A stretch of 24,378 bases of DNA, from contig LUCW03000246.1 of the NCBI GenBank assembly GCA_001586965.3, positions 1 to 24,378 on the forward strand, read 5' to 3'. Source of the DNA: Sphaeroforma sirkka. Taxonomy: Eukaryota > Opisthokonta > Ichthyosporea > Ichthyophonida. Under the pieces are notes generated by a model. That model had not been told where the DNA came from and made no database searches. It saw only the letters and a list, made by a program, of their open reading frames with translations. The translations under genes and the position numbers were made by a program. This document shows positions 1 to 11,325 of the stretch, one piece after another. Position 1 is the first letter of the stretch, and each line of letters starts with the position of its first letter.

Positions 1-200
1 AACTGAAATTTTTTCCAATCGGTATAGGTATGCACTAGAAGGGCCCAAATTATAGCTATAGCAGTCGATGGCCATGAATATCTCTCCTAGACGAGGCACG
101 AACTGAAATTTTTTCCAATCGGTATAGGTATGCACTAGAAGGGCCCAAATTATAGCTATAGCAGTCGATGGCCATGAATATCTCTCCTAGACGAGTCACG

Positions 201-299
201 AACTGAAATTTTTCCAATCGGTATAGGTATGCACTAGAAGGGCCCAAATTATAGCTATAGCAGTCGATGGCCATGAATATCTCTCCTAGACGAGGCACG
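201..299. repeat. Reference G-type monomer (99 bp)
   Basis: This is the first copy with the commonest length and T-run and serves as the reference G-type unit. Landmarks in monomer numbering: AACTG at 1-5, A3T5 at 6-13, GGTAT repeated at 20-24 and 26-30, CTAG at 34-37, GGGCCC (ApaI site) at 40-45, AAATT at 46-50, palindrome TATAGCTATA at 50-59, palindrome ATGGCCAT at 67-74 (contains the MscI site TGGCCA), TCTCTCC at 80-86, CTAG at 86-89, and the ending GAGGCACG at 92-99 with G at base 95. About 142 of 245 units are G-type. The choice of AACTG as base 1 follows the window edge and is arbitrary biologically. Confidence 0.95.
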
Positions 300-398
300 A
301 ACTGAAATTTTTCCAATCGGTATAGGTATGCACTAGAAGGGCCCAAATTATAGCTATAGCAGTCGATGGCCATGAATATCTCTCCTAGACGAGGCACG

Positions 399-503
399 AA
401 CTAACTGAAATTTTTTTCCAATCGGTATAGGTATGCACTAGAAGGGCCCAAATTATAGCTATAGCAGTCGATGGCCATGAATATCTCTCCTAGACGAGGC
501 ACG
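399..503. repeat. Irregular monomer, 105 bp: duplicated AACT and seven-T run
   Basis: The unit start AACT is repeated in tandem (399-402 and 403-406) and the T-run has seven bases, giving 105 bp. It is a G-type unit. A four-base tandem duplication at the unit start is the kind of change expected from replication slippage; a consensus-calling error cannot be excluded. Confidence 0.85.
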
Positions 504-602
504 AACTGAAATTTTTCCAATCGGTATAGGTATGCACTAGAAGGGCCCAAATTATAGCTATAGCAGTCGATGGCCATGAATATCTCTCCTAGACGAGTCA
601 CG
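504..602. repeat. Reference T-type monomer (99 bp)
   Basis: This unit is identical to the G-type reference except for T at base 95, giving the ending GAGTCACG. The change creates a GAGTC (HinfI) site absent from G-type units and, on the minus strand, a TGACTC hexamer. About 96 of 245 units are T-type. They occur mostly singly between G-type units, with about 14 adjacent T-T pairs and no run of three. The two types therefore form the natural halves of a 198-bp dimer. Confidence 0.93.
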
Positions 603-998
603 AACTGAAATTTTTCCAATCGGTATAGGTATGCACTAGAAGGGCCCAAATTATAGCTATAGCAGTCGATGGCCATGAATATCTCTCCTAGACGAGTCAC
701 GAACTGAAATTTTCCAATCGGTATAGGTATGCACTAGAAGGGCCCAAATTATAGCTATAGCAGTCGATGGCCATGAATATCTCTCCTAGACGAGGCACGA
801 ACTGAAATTTTTCCAATCGGTATAGGTATGCACTAGAAGGGCCCAAATTATAGCTATAGCAGTCGATGGCCATGAATATCTCTCCTAGACGAGTCACGAA
901 CTGAAATTTTTTCCAATCGGTATAGGTATGCACTAGAAGGGCCCAAATTATAGCTATAGCAGTCGATGGCCATGAATATCTCTCCTAGACGAGGCACG

Positions 999-1887
999 AA
1001 CTGAAATTTTTCCAATCGGTATAGGTATGCACTAGAAGGGCCCAAATTATAGCTATAGCAGTCGATGGCCATGAATATCTCTCCTAGACGAGGCACGAAC
1101 TGAAATTTTTCCAATCGGTATAGGTATGCACTAGAAGGGCCCAAATTATAGCTATAGCAGTCGATGGCCATGAATATCTCTCCTAGACGAGTCACGAACT
1201 GAAATTTTTCCAATCGGTATAGGTATGCACTAGAAGGGCCCAAATTATAGCTATAGCAGTCGATGGCCATGAATATCTCTCCTAGACGAGGCACGAACTG
1301 AAATTTTTCCAATCGGTATAGGTATGCACTAGAAGGGCCCAAATTATAGCTATAGCAGTCGATGGCCATGAATATCTCTCCTAGACGAGTCACGAACTGA
1401 AATTTTTCCAATCGGTATAGGTATGCACTAGAAGGGCCCAAATTATAGCTATAGCAGTCGATGGCCATGAATATCTCTCCTAGACGAGGCACGAACTGAA
1501 ATTTTTCCAATCGGTATAGGTATGCACTAGAAGGGCCCAAATTATAGCTATAGCAGTCGATGGCCATGAATATCTCCTAGACGAGTCACGAACTGAAATT
1601 TTTCCAATCGGTATAGGTATGCACTAGAAGGGCCCAAATTATAGCTATAGCAGTCGATGGCCATGAATATCTCTCCTAGACGAGGCACGAACTGAAATTT
1701 TTCCAATCGGTATAGGTATGCACTAGAAGGGCCCAAATTATAGCTATAGCAGTCGATGGCCATGAATATCTCTCCTAGACGAGTCACGAACTGAAATTTT
1801 TCCAATCGGTATAGGTATGCACTAGAAGGGCCCAAATTATAGCTATAGCAGTCGATGGCCATGAATATCTCTCCTAGACGAGGCACG
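999..1887. repeat. Strict G/T alternation block, nine units
   Basis: Nine consecutive units read G-T-G-T-G-T-G-T-G at base 95, all with a five-T run. One unit (1494-1590) lacks a CT dinucleotide at its CT-rich stretch. The block is a clear display of the inferred 198-bp dimeric higher-order repeat. A G-type unit follows at 1888-1986 and breaks the alternation. Confidence 0.85.
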
Positions 1888-2085
1888 AACTGAAATTTTT
1901 CCAATCGGTATAGGTATGCACTAGAAGGGCCCAAATTATAGCTATAGCAGTCGATGGCCATGAATATCTCTCCTAGACGAGGCACGAACTGAAATTTTTC
2001 CAATCGGTATAGGTATGCACTAGAAGGGCCCAAATTATAGCTATAGCAGTCGATGGCCATGAATATCTCTCCTAGACGAGTCACG

Positions 2086-3175
2086 AACTGAAATTTTTCC
2101 AATCGGTATAGGTATGCACTAGAAGGGCCCAAATTATAGCTATAGCAGTCGATGGCCATGAATATCTCTCCTAGACGAGGCACGAACTGAAATTTTTCCA
2201 ATCGGTATAGGTATGCACTAGAAGGGCCCAAATTATAGCTATAGCAGTCGATGGCCATGAATATCTCTCCTAGACGAGTCACGAACTGAAATTTTTTCCA
2301 ATCGGTATAGGTATGCACTAGAAGGGCCCAAATTATAGCTATAGCAGTCGATGGCCATGAATATCTCTCCTAGACGAGGCACGAACTGAAATTTTTCCAA
2401 TCGGTATAGGTATGCACTAGAAGGGCCCAAATTATAGCTATAGCAGTCGATGGCCATGAATATCTCTCCTAGACGAGTCACGAACTGAAATTTTTCCAAT
2501 CGGTATAGGTATGCACTAGAAGGGCCCAAATTATAGCTATAGCAGTCGATGGCCATGAATATCTCTCCTAGACGAGGCACGAACTGAAATTTTTCCAATC
2601 GGTATAGGTATGCACTAGAAGGGCCCAAATTATAGCTATAGCAGTCGATGGCCATGAATATCTCTCCTAGACGAGTCACGAACTGAAATTTTTCCAATCG
2701 GTATAGGTATGCACTAGAAGGGCCCAAATTATAGCTATAGCAGTCGATGGCCATGAATATCTCTCCTAGACGAGTCACGAACTGAAATTTTTCCAATCGG
2801 TATAGGTATGCACTAGAAGGGCCCAAATTATAGCTATAGCAGTCGATGGCCATGAATATCTCTCCTAGACGAGGCACGAACTGAAATTTTTCCAATCGGT
2901 ATAGGTATGCACTAGAAGGGCCCAAATTATAGCTATAGCAGTCGATGGCCATGAATATCTCTCCTAGACGAGTCACGAACTGAAATTTTTCCAATCGGTA
3001 TAGGTATGCACTAGAAGGGCCCAAATTATAGCTATAGCAGTCGATGGCCATGAATATCTCTCCTAGACGAGGCACGAACTGAAATTTTTCCAATCGGTAT
3101 AGGTATGCACTAGAAGGGCCCAAATTATAGCTATAGCAGTCGATGGCCATGAATATCTCTCCTAGACGAGGCACG
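2086..3175. repeat. Eleven-unit pattern block A (compare 4665-5755)
   Basis: The base-95 states of these eleven units read G T G T G T T G T G G, with a six-T run in the third unit (2284-2383). The same eleven-state series, again with a six-T run in the third unit, recurs at 4665-5755, 26 units downstream. The shared T-T doublet and closing G-G doublet make this more specific than plain alternation. It could be a remnant of a longer higher-order repeat or segmental duplication. Given the strong baseline alternation, a chance match is also possible. Confidence 0.5.
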
Positions 3176-3274
3176 AACTGAAATTTTTCCAATCGGTATA
3201 GGTATGCACTAGAAGGGCCCAAATTATAGCTATAGCAGTCGATGGCCATGAATATCTCTCCTAGACGAGGCACG

Positions 3275-3377
3275 AACTGAAATTTTTCCAATCGGTATAG
3301 GTATGTATGCACTAGAAGGGCCCAAATTATAGCTATAGCAGTCGATGGCCATGAATATCTCTCCTAGACGAGTCACG
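3275..3377. repeat. Irregular monomer, 103 bp: GTAT duplication
   Basis: A four-base GTAT tandem duplication in the GGTATAGGTAT region (around 3301-3308) lengthens this T-type unit to 103 bp. The affected segment is already a short internal direct repeat, which favours slippage. Confidence 0.85.
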
Positions 3378-4664
3378 AACTGAAATTTTTTCCAATCGGT
3401 ATAGGTATGCACTAGAAGGGCCCAAATTATAGCTATAGCAGTCGATGGCCATGAATATCTCTCCTAGACGAGGCACGAACTGAAATTTTTCCAATCGGTA
3501 TAGGTATGCACTAGAAGGGCCCAAATTATAGCTATAGCAGTCGATGGCCATGAATATCTCTCCTAGACGAGTCACGAACTGAAATTTTTCCAATCGGTAT
3601 AGGTATGCACTAGAAGGGCCCAAATTATAGCTATAGCAGTCGATGGCCATGAATATCTCTCCTAGACGAGGCACGAACTGAAATTTTTCCAATCGGTATA
3701 GGTATGCACTAGAAGGGCCCAAATTATAGCTATAGCAGTCGATGGCCATGAATATCTCTCCTAGACGAGTCACGAACTGAAATTTTTCCAATCGGTATAG
3801 GTATGCACTAGAAGGGCCCAAATTATAGCTATAGCAGTCGATGGCCATGAATATCTCTCCTAGACGAGGCACGAACTGAAATTTTTTCCAATCGGTATAG
3901 GTATGCACTAGAAGGGCCCAAATTATAGCTATAGCAGTCGATGGCCATGAATATCTCTCCTAGACGAGGCACGAACTGAAATTTTTCCAATCGGTATAGG
4001 TATGCACTAGAAGGGCCCAAATTATAGCTATAGCAGTCGATGGCCATGAATATCTCTCCTAGACGAGTCACGAACTGAAATTTTTCCAATCGGTATAGGT
4101 ATGCACTAGAAGGGCCCAAATTATAGCTATAGCAGTCGATGGCCATGAATATCTCTCCTAGACGAGGCACGAACTGAAATTTTTCCAATCGGTATAGGTA
4201 TGCACTAGAAGGGCCCAAATTATAGCTATAGCAGTCGATGGCCATGAATATCTCCTAGACGAGTCACGAACTGAAATTTTTCCAATCGGTATAGGTATGC
4301 ACTAGAAGGGCCCAAATTATAGCTATAGCAGTCGATGGCCATGAATATCTCTCCTAGACGAGGCACGAACTGAAATTTTTCCAATCGGTATAGGTATGCA
4401 CTAGAAGGGCCCAAATTATAGCTATAGCAGTCGATGGCCATGAATATCTCTCCTAGACGAGGCACGAACTGAAATTTTTCCAATCGGTATAGGTATGCAC
4501 TAGAAGGGCCCAAATTATAGCTATAGCAGTCGATGGCCATGAATATCTCTCCTAGACGAGTCACGAACTGAAATTTTTCCAATCGGTATAGGTATGCACT
4601 AGAAGGGCCCAAATTATAGCTATAGCAGTCGATGGCCATGAATATCTCTCCTAGACGAGGCACG

Positions 4665-5755
4665 AACTGAAATTTTTCCAATCGGTATAGGTATGCACTA
4701 GAAGGGCCCAAATTATAGCTATAGCAGTCGATGGCCATGAATATCTCTCCTAGACGAGGCACGAACTGAAATTTTTTCCAATCGGTATAGGTATGCACTA
4801 GAAGGGCCCAAATTATATAGCTATAGCAGTCGATGGCCATGAATATCTCTCCTAGACGAGTCACGAACTGAAATTTTTTCCAATCGGTATAGGTATGCAC
4901 TAGAAGGGCCCAAATTATAGCTATAGCAGTCGATGGCCATGAATATCTCTCCTAGACGAGGCACGAACTGAAATTTTTCCAATCGGTATAGGTATGCACT
5001 AGAAGGGCCCAAATTATAGCTATAGCAGTCGATGGCCATGAATATCTCTCCTAGACGAGTCACGAACTGAAATTTTTCCAATCGGTATAGGTATGCACTA
5101 GAAGGGCCCAAATTATAGCTATAGCAGTCGATGGCCATGAATATCTCTCCTAGACGAGGCACGAACTGAAATTTTTCCAATCGGTATAGGTATGCACTAG
5201 AAGGGCCCAAATTATAGCTATAGCAGTCGATGGCCATGAATATCTCTCCTAGACGAGTCACGAACTGAAATTTTTCCAATCGGTATAGGTATGCACTAGA
5301 AGGGCCCAAATTATAGCTATAGCAGTCGATGGCCATGAATATCTCTCCTAGACGAGTCACGAACTGAAATTTTTCCAATCGGTATAGGTATGCACTAGAA
5401 GGGCCCAAATTATAGCTATAGCAGTCGATGGCCATGAATATCTCTCCTAGACGAGGCACGAACTGAAATTTTTCCAATCGGTATAGGTATGCACTAGAAG
5501 GGCCCAAATTATAGCTATAGCAGTCGATGGCCATGAATATCTCTCCTAGACGAGTCACGAACTGAAATTTTTCCAATCGGTATAGGTATGCACTAGAAGG
5601 GCCCAAATTATAGCTATAGCAGTCGATGGCCATGAATATCTCTCCTAGACGAGGCACGAACTGAAATTTTTCCAATCGGTATAGGTATGCACTAGAAGGG
5701 CCCAAATTATAGCTATAGCAGTCGATGGCCATGAATATCTCCTAGACGAGGCACG
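4665..5755. repeat. Eleven-unit pattern block B (compare 2086-3175)
   Basis: This block has the same base-95 series as 2086-3175 (G T G T G T T G T G G) and the same six-T run in its third unit (4866-4965). Private differences are an extra AT and a six-T run in the second unit (4764-4865) and a missing CT in the last (5659-5755). The pattern match stops at both edges, at units 2047-region versus 4566-4664 upstream and from 5756 downstream. Confidence 0.5.
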
Positions 5756-5858
5756 AACTGAAATTTTTTTTCCAATCGGTATAGGTATGCACTAGAAGGG
5801 CCCAAATTATAGCTATAGCAGTCGATGGCCATGAATATCTCTCCTAGACGAGGTCACG
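5756..5858. repeat. Irregular monomer, 103 bp: eight-T run and GT state at base 95
   Basis: This unit combines an eight-T run with an ending of GAGGTCACG, holding both G and T where other units have one. It follows a unit lacking a CT (5659-5755). It is the first of six units with the GT state; the others are 6949-7048, 16717-16816, 17017-17116, 18404-18503 and 23176-23275. Confidence 0.85.
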
Positions 5859-7742
5859 AACTGAAATTTTTCCAATCGGTATAGGTATGCACTAGAAGGG
5901 CCCAAATTATAGCTATAGCAGTCGATGGCCATGAATATCTCTCCTAGACGAGTCACGAACTGAAATTTTTCCAATCGGTATAGGTATGCACTAGAAAGGG
6001 CCCAAATTATAGCTATAGCAGTCGATGGCCATGAATATCTCTCCTAGACGAGTCACGAACTGAAATTTTTCCAATCGGTATAGGTATGCACTAGAAGGGC
6101 CCAAATTATAGCTATAGCAGTCGATGGCCATGAATATCTCTCCTAGACGAGGCACGAACTGAAATTTTTCCAATCGGTATAGGTATGCACTAGAAGGGCC
6201 CAAATTATAGCTATAGCAGTCGATGGCCATGAATATCTCTCCTAGACGAGTCACGAACTGAAATTTTTCCAATCGGTATAGGTATGCACTAGAAGGGCCC
6301 AAATTATAGCTATAGCAGTCGATGGCCATGAATATCTCTCCTAGACGAGTCACGAACTGAAATTTTTTTCCAATCGGTATAGGTATGCACTAGAAGGGCC
6401 CAAATTATAGCTATAGCAGTCGATGGCCATGAATATCTCTCCTAGACGAGGCACGAACTGAAATTTTTCCAATCGGTATAGGTATGCACTAGAAGGGCCC
6501 AAATTATAGCTATAGCAGTCGATGGCCATGAATATCTCCTAGACGAGGCACGAACTGAAATTTTTCCAATCGGTATAGGTATGCACTAGAAGGGCCCAAA
6601 TTATAGCTATAGCAGTCGATGGCCATGAATATCTCTCCTAGACGAGGCACGAACTGAAATTTTTCCAATCGGTATAGGTATGCACTAGAAGGGCCCAAAT
6701 TATAGCTATAGCAGTCGATGGCCATGAATATCTCTCCTAGACGAGGCACGAACTGAAATTTTTCCAATCGGTATAGGTATGCACTAGAAGGGCCCAAATT
6801 ATAGCTATAGCAGTCGATGGCCATGAATATCTCTCCTAGACGAGTCACGAACTGAAATTTTTCCAATCGGTATAGGTATGCACTAGAAGGGCCCAAATTA
6901 TAGCTATAGCAGTCGATGGCCATGAATATCTCTCCTAGACGAGGCACGAACTGAAATTTTTCCAATCGGTATAGGTATGCACTAGAAGGGCCCAAATTAT
7001 AGCTATAGCAGTCGATGGCCATGAATATCTCTCCTAGACGAGGTCACGAACTGAAATTTTTCCAATCGGTATAGGTATGCACTAGAAGGGCCCAAATTAT
7101 AGCTATAGCAGTCGATGGCCATGAATATCTCTCCTAGACGAGGCACGAACTGAAATTTTTTCCAATCGGTATAGGTATGCACTAGAAGGGCCCAAATTAT
7201 AGCTATAGCAGTCGATGGCCATGAATATCTCTCCTAGACGAGGCACGAACTGAAATTTTTCCAATCGGTATAGGTATGCACTAGAAGGGCCCAAATTATA
7301 GCTATAGCAGTCGATGGCCATGAATATCTCTCCTAGACGAGTCACGAACTGAAATTTTTCCAATCGGTATAGGTATGCACTAGAAGGGCCCAAATTATAG
7401 CTATAGCAGTCGATGGCCATGAATATCTCTCCTAGACGAGGCACGAACTGAAATTTTTCCAATCGGTATAGGTATGCACTAGAAGGGCCCAAATTATAGC
7501 TATAGCAGTCGATGGCCATGAATATCTCTCCTAGACGAGTCACGAACTGAAATTTTTCCAATCGGTATAGGTATGCACTAGAAGGGCCCAAATTATAGCT
7601 ATAGCAGTCGATGGCCATGAATATCTCTCCTAGACGAGGCACGAACTGAAATTTTTCCAATCGGTATAGGTATGCACTAGAAGGGCCCAAATTATAGCTA
7701 TAGCAGTCGATGGCCATGAATATCTCTCCTAGACGAGTCACG

Positions 7743-8634
7743 AACTGAAATTTTTTCCAATCGGTATAGGTATGCACTAGAAGGGCCCAAATTATAGCTA
7801 TAGCAGTCGATGGCCATGAATATCTCTCCTAGACGAGGCACGAACTGAAATTTTTCCAATCGGTATAGGTATGCACTAGAAGGGCCCAAATTATAGCTAT
7901 AGCAGTCGATGGCCATGAATATCTCTCCTAGACGAGGCACGAACTGAAATTTTTCCAATCGGTATAGGTATGCACTAGAAGGGCCCAAATTATAGCTATA
8001 GCAGTCGATGGCCATGAATATCTCTCCTAGACGAGGCACGAACTGAAATTTTTCCAATCGGTATAGGTATGCACTAGAAGGGCCCAAATTATAGCTATAG
8101 CAGTCGATGGCCATGAATATCTCTCCTAGACGAGGCACGAACTGAAATTTTTCCAATCGGTATAGGTATGCACTAGAAGGGCCCAAATTATAGCTATAGC
8201 AGTCGATGGCCATGAATATATCTCCTAGACGAGGCACTGAACTTTTTTTTCCAATCGGTATAGGTATGCACTAGAAGGGCCCAAATTATAGCTATAGCAG
8301 TCGATGGCCATGAATATCTCTCCTAGACGAGGCACGAACTGAAATTTTTCCAATCGGTATAGGTATGCACTAGAAGGGCCCAAATTATAGCTATAGCAGT
8401 CGATGGCCATGAATATCTCTCCTAGACGAGGCACGAACTGAAATTTTTCCAATCGGTATAGGTATGCACTAGAAGGGCCCAAATTATAGCTATAGCAGTC
8501 GATGGCCATGAATATCTCTCCTAGACGAGGCACGAACTGAAATTTTTTCCAATCGGTATAGGTATGCACTAGAAGGGCCCAAATTATAGCTATAGCAGTC
8601 GATGGCCATGAATATCTCTCCTAGACGAGGCACG
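7743..8634. repeat. G-only block, nine consecutive G-type units
   Basis: Nine successive units all carry G at base 95, the longest run of one type in the window. Strict G/T alternation lies on both sides (7148-7742 and 8635-9433). The block also contains the most disturbed unit junction of the array, at about 8220-8250. Local amplification of a G-type monomer or local conversion to one type would explain it. Confidence 0.85.
8140..8336. repeat. Disturbed monomer pair: substitution and rearranged unit junction
   Basis: Two units total 197 bp. The first has a C-to-A substitution at 8220 (GAATATATC instead of GAATATCTC). At the junction (8231-8250) the normal GGCACGAACTGAAA is replaced by GGCACTGAAC running directly into an eight-T run, so the G before AACTG and the GAAA before the T-run are lost or scrambled. 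This is the least canonical unit boundary in the array. The exact split between the two units is arbitrary. Confidence 0.8.
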
Positions 8635-9433
8635 AACTGAAAATTTTTTTTTCCAATCGGTATAGGTATGCACTAGAAGGGCCCAAATTATAGCTATAGC
8701 AGTCGATGGCCATGAATATCTCTCCTAGACGAGTCACGAACTGAAATTTTTCCAATCGGTATAGGTATGCACTAGAAGGGCCCAAATTATAGCTATAGCA
8801 GTCGATGGCCATGAATATCTCTCCTAGACGAGGCACGAACTGAAATTTTTCCAATCGGTATAGGTATGCACTAGAAGGGCCCAAATTATAGCTATAGCAG
8901 TCGATGGCCATGAATATCTCTCCTAGACGAGTCACGAACTGAAATTTTTTTCCAATCGGTATAGGTATGCACTAGAAGGGCCCAAATTATAGCTATAGCA
9001 GTCGATGGCCATGAATATCTCTCCTAGACGAGGCACGAACTGAAATTTTTCCAATCGGTATAGGTATGCACTAGAAGGGCCCAAATTATAGCTATAGCAG
9101 TCGATGGCCATGAATATCTCTCCTAGACGAGTCACGAACTGAAATTTTTCCAATCGGTATAGGTATGCACTAGAAGGGCCCAAATTATAGCTATAGCAGT
9201 CGATGGCCATGAATATCTCTCCTAGACGAGGCACGAACTGAAATTTTTCCAATCGGTATAGGTATGCACTAGAAGGGCCCAAATTATAGCTATAGCAGTC
9301 GATGGCCATGAATATCTCTCCTAGACGAGTCACGAACTGAAATTTTTCCAATCGGTATAGGTATGCACTAGAAGGGCCCAAATTATAGCTATAGCAGTCG
9401 ATGGCCATGAATATCTCTCCTAGACGAGGCACG
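8635..9433. repeat. Strict T/G alternation block, eight units
   Basis: Eight units alternate T-G-T-G-T-G-T-G at base 95. The first unit (8635-8738, 104 bp) has an A4T9 tract in place of A3T5, and the fourth (8937-9037) has a seven-T run; the rest are regular. It directly follows the G-only block. Confidence 0.83.
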
Positions 9434-9929
9434 AACTGAAATTTTTCCAATCGGTATAGGTATGCACTAGAAGGGCCCAAATTATAGCTATAGCAGTCGA
9501 TGGCCATGAATATCTCTCCTAGACGAGGCACGAACTGAAATTTTTCCAATCGGTATAGGTATGCACTAGAAGGGCCCAAATTATAGCTATAGCAGTCGAT
9601 GGCCATGAAATATCTCCTAGACGAGTCACGAACTGAAATTTTTTTTCCAATCGGTATAGGTATGCACTAGAAGGGCCCAAATTATAGCTATAGCAGTCGA
9701 TGGCCATGAATATCTCTCCTAGACGAGGCACGAACTGAAATTTTTCCAATCGGTATAGGTATGCACTAGAAGGGCCCAAATTATAGCTATAGCAGTCGAT
9801 GGCCATGAATATCTCCTAGACGAGTCACGAACTGAAATTTTTTCCAATCGGTATAGGTATGCACTAGAAGGGCCCAAATTATAGCTATAGCAGTCGATGG
9901 CCATGAATATCTCTCCTAGACGAGGCACG

Positions 9930-10822
9930 AACTGAAATTTTTCCAATCGGTATAGGTATGCACTAGAAGGGCCCAAATTATAGCTATAGCAGTCGATGGC
10001 CATGAATATCTCTCCTAGACGAGGCACGAACTGAAATTTTTCCAATCGGTATAGGTATGCACTAGAAGGGCCCAAATTATAGCTATAGCAGTCGATGGCC
10101 ATGAATATCTCTCCTAGACGAGTCACGAACTGAAATTTTTCCAATCGGTATAGGTATGCACTAGAAGGGCCCAAATTATAGCTATAGCAGTCGATGGCCA
10201 TGAATATCTCTCCTAGACGAGGCACGAACTGAAATTTTTCCAATCGGTATAGGTATGCACTAGAAGGGCCCAAATTATAGCTATAGCAGTCGATGGCCAT
10301 GAATTATCTCTCCTAGACGAGTCACGAACTGAAATTTTTTCCAATCGGTATAGGTATGCACTAGAAGGGCCCAAATTATAGCTATAGCAGTCGATGGCCA
10401 TGAATATCTCTCCTAGACGAGGCACGAACTGAAATTTTTCCAATCGGTATAGGTATGCACTAGAAGGGCCCAAATTATAGCTATAGCAGTCGATGGCCAT
10501 GAATATCTCTCCTAGACGAGTCACGAACTGAAATTTTTCCAATCGGTATAGGTATGCACTAGAAGGGCCCAAATTATAGCTATAGCAGTCGATGGCCATG
10601 AATATCTCTCCTAGACGAGGCACGAACTGAAATTTTTCCAATCGGTATAGGTATGCACTAGAAGGGCCCAAATTATAGCTATAGCAGTCGATGGCCATGA
10701 ATATCTCTCCTAGACGAGTCACGAACTGAAATTTTTCCAATCGGTATAGGTATGCACTAGAAGGGCCCAAATTATAGCTATAGCAGTCGATGGCCATGAA
10801 TATCTCTCCTAGACGAGGCACG
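9930..10822. repeat. Strict G/T alternation block, nine units
   Basis: Nine units alternate G-T-G-T-G-T-G-T-G. Two are irregular: 10227-10326 has an extra T after GAAT in the GAATATC region, and 10327-10426 has a six-T run. This is a further stretch in which the 198-bp dimer is the visible period. Confidence 0.85.
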
Positions 10823-11221
10823 AACTGAAATTTTTTTCCAATCGGTATAGGTATGCACTAGAAGGGCCCAAATTATAGCTATAGCAGTCGATGGCCATGA
10901 ATATCTCTCCTAGACGAGGCACGAACTGAAATTTTTCCAATCGGTATAGGTATGCACTAGAAGGGCCCAAATTATAGCTATAGCAGTCGATGGCCATGAA
11001 TATCTCTCCTAGACGAGTCACGAACTGAAATTTTTTCCAATCGGTATAGGTATGCACTAGAAGGGCCCAAATTATAGCTATAGCAGTCGATGGCCATGAA
11101 TATCTCTCCTAGACGAGGCACGAACTGAAATTTTTCCAATCGGTATAGGTATGCACTAGAAGGGCCCAAATTATAGCTATAGCAGTCGATGGCCATGAAT
11201 ATCTCTCCTAGACGAGTCACG

Positions 11222-11325
11222 AACTGAAATTTTTCCAATCGGTATAGGTATGCACTAGAAGGGCCCAAATTATAGCTATAGCAGTCGATGGCCATGAATA
11301 TCTCTCCTAGACGAGACGAGGCACG
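11222..11325. repeat. Irregular monomer, 104 bp: ACGAG duplication
   Basis: A five-base tandem duplication, ACGAGACGAG (11311-11320), sits next to the diagnostic base 95 of a G-type unit. A smaller event at the same spot (three extra bases) occurs at 19003-19104, and GAGAG at 16298-16398 adds two bases, so this corner of the monomer is recurrently affected. Confidence 0.85.

Noticed and set aside
201-299. CENP-B box in the monomer
   Set aside because: The minus strand has TTCG in GTTCGTGACTCGTCTAG, but the required central A and the CGGG are missing, so only the first four conserved bases match.
201-299. Intrinsically bent DNA from phased A-tracts (A3T5 at 6-13 and AAATT at 46-50 of the monomer)
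   Set aside because: The two tracts are about 38-40 bp apart, not clearly a whole number of helical turns, and the second is short. Bending cannot be claimed without a curvature calculation.
8717-8740. Promoter or terminator signals from TATAG-like segments and T-runs
   Set aside because: Such segments occur in every one of the 245 units as part of the monomer, with no associated gene. The T-runs are not preceded by a stable GC-rich hairpin, so nothing supports a regulatory call at any particular copy.
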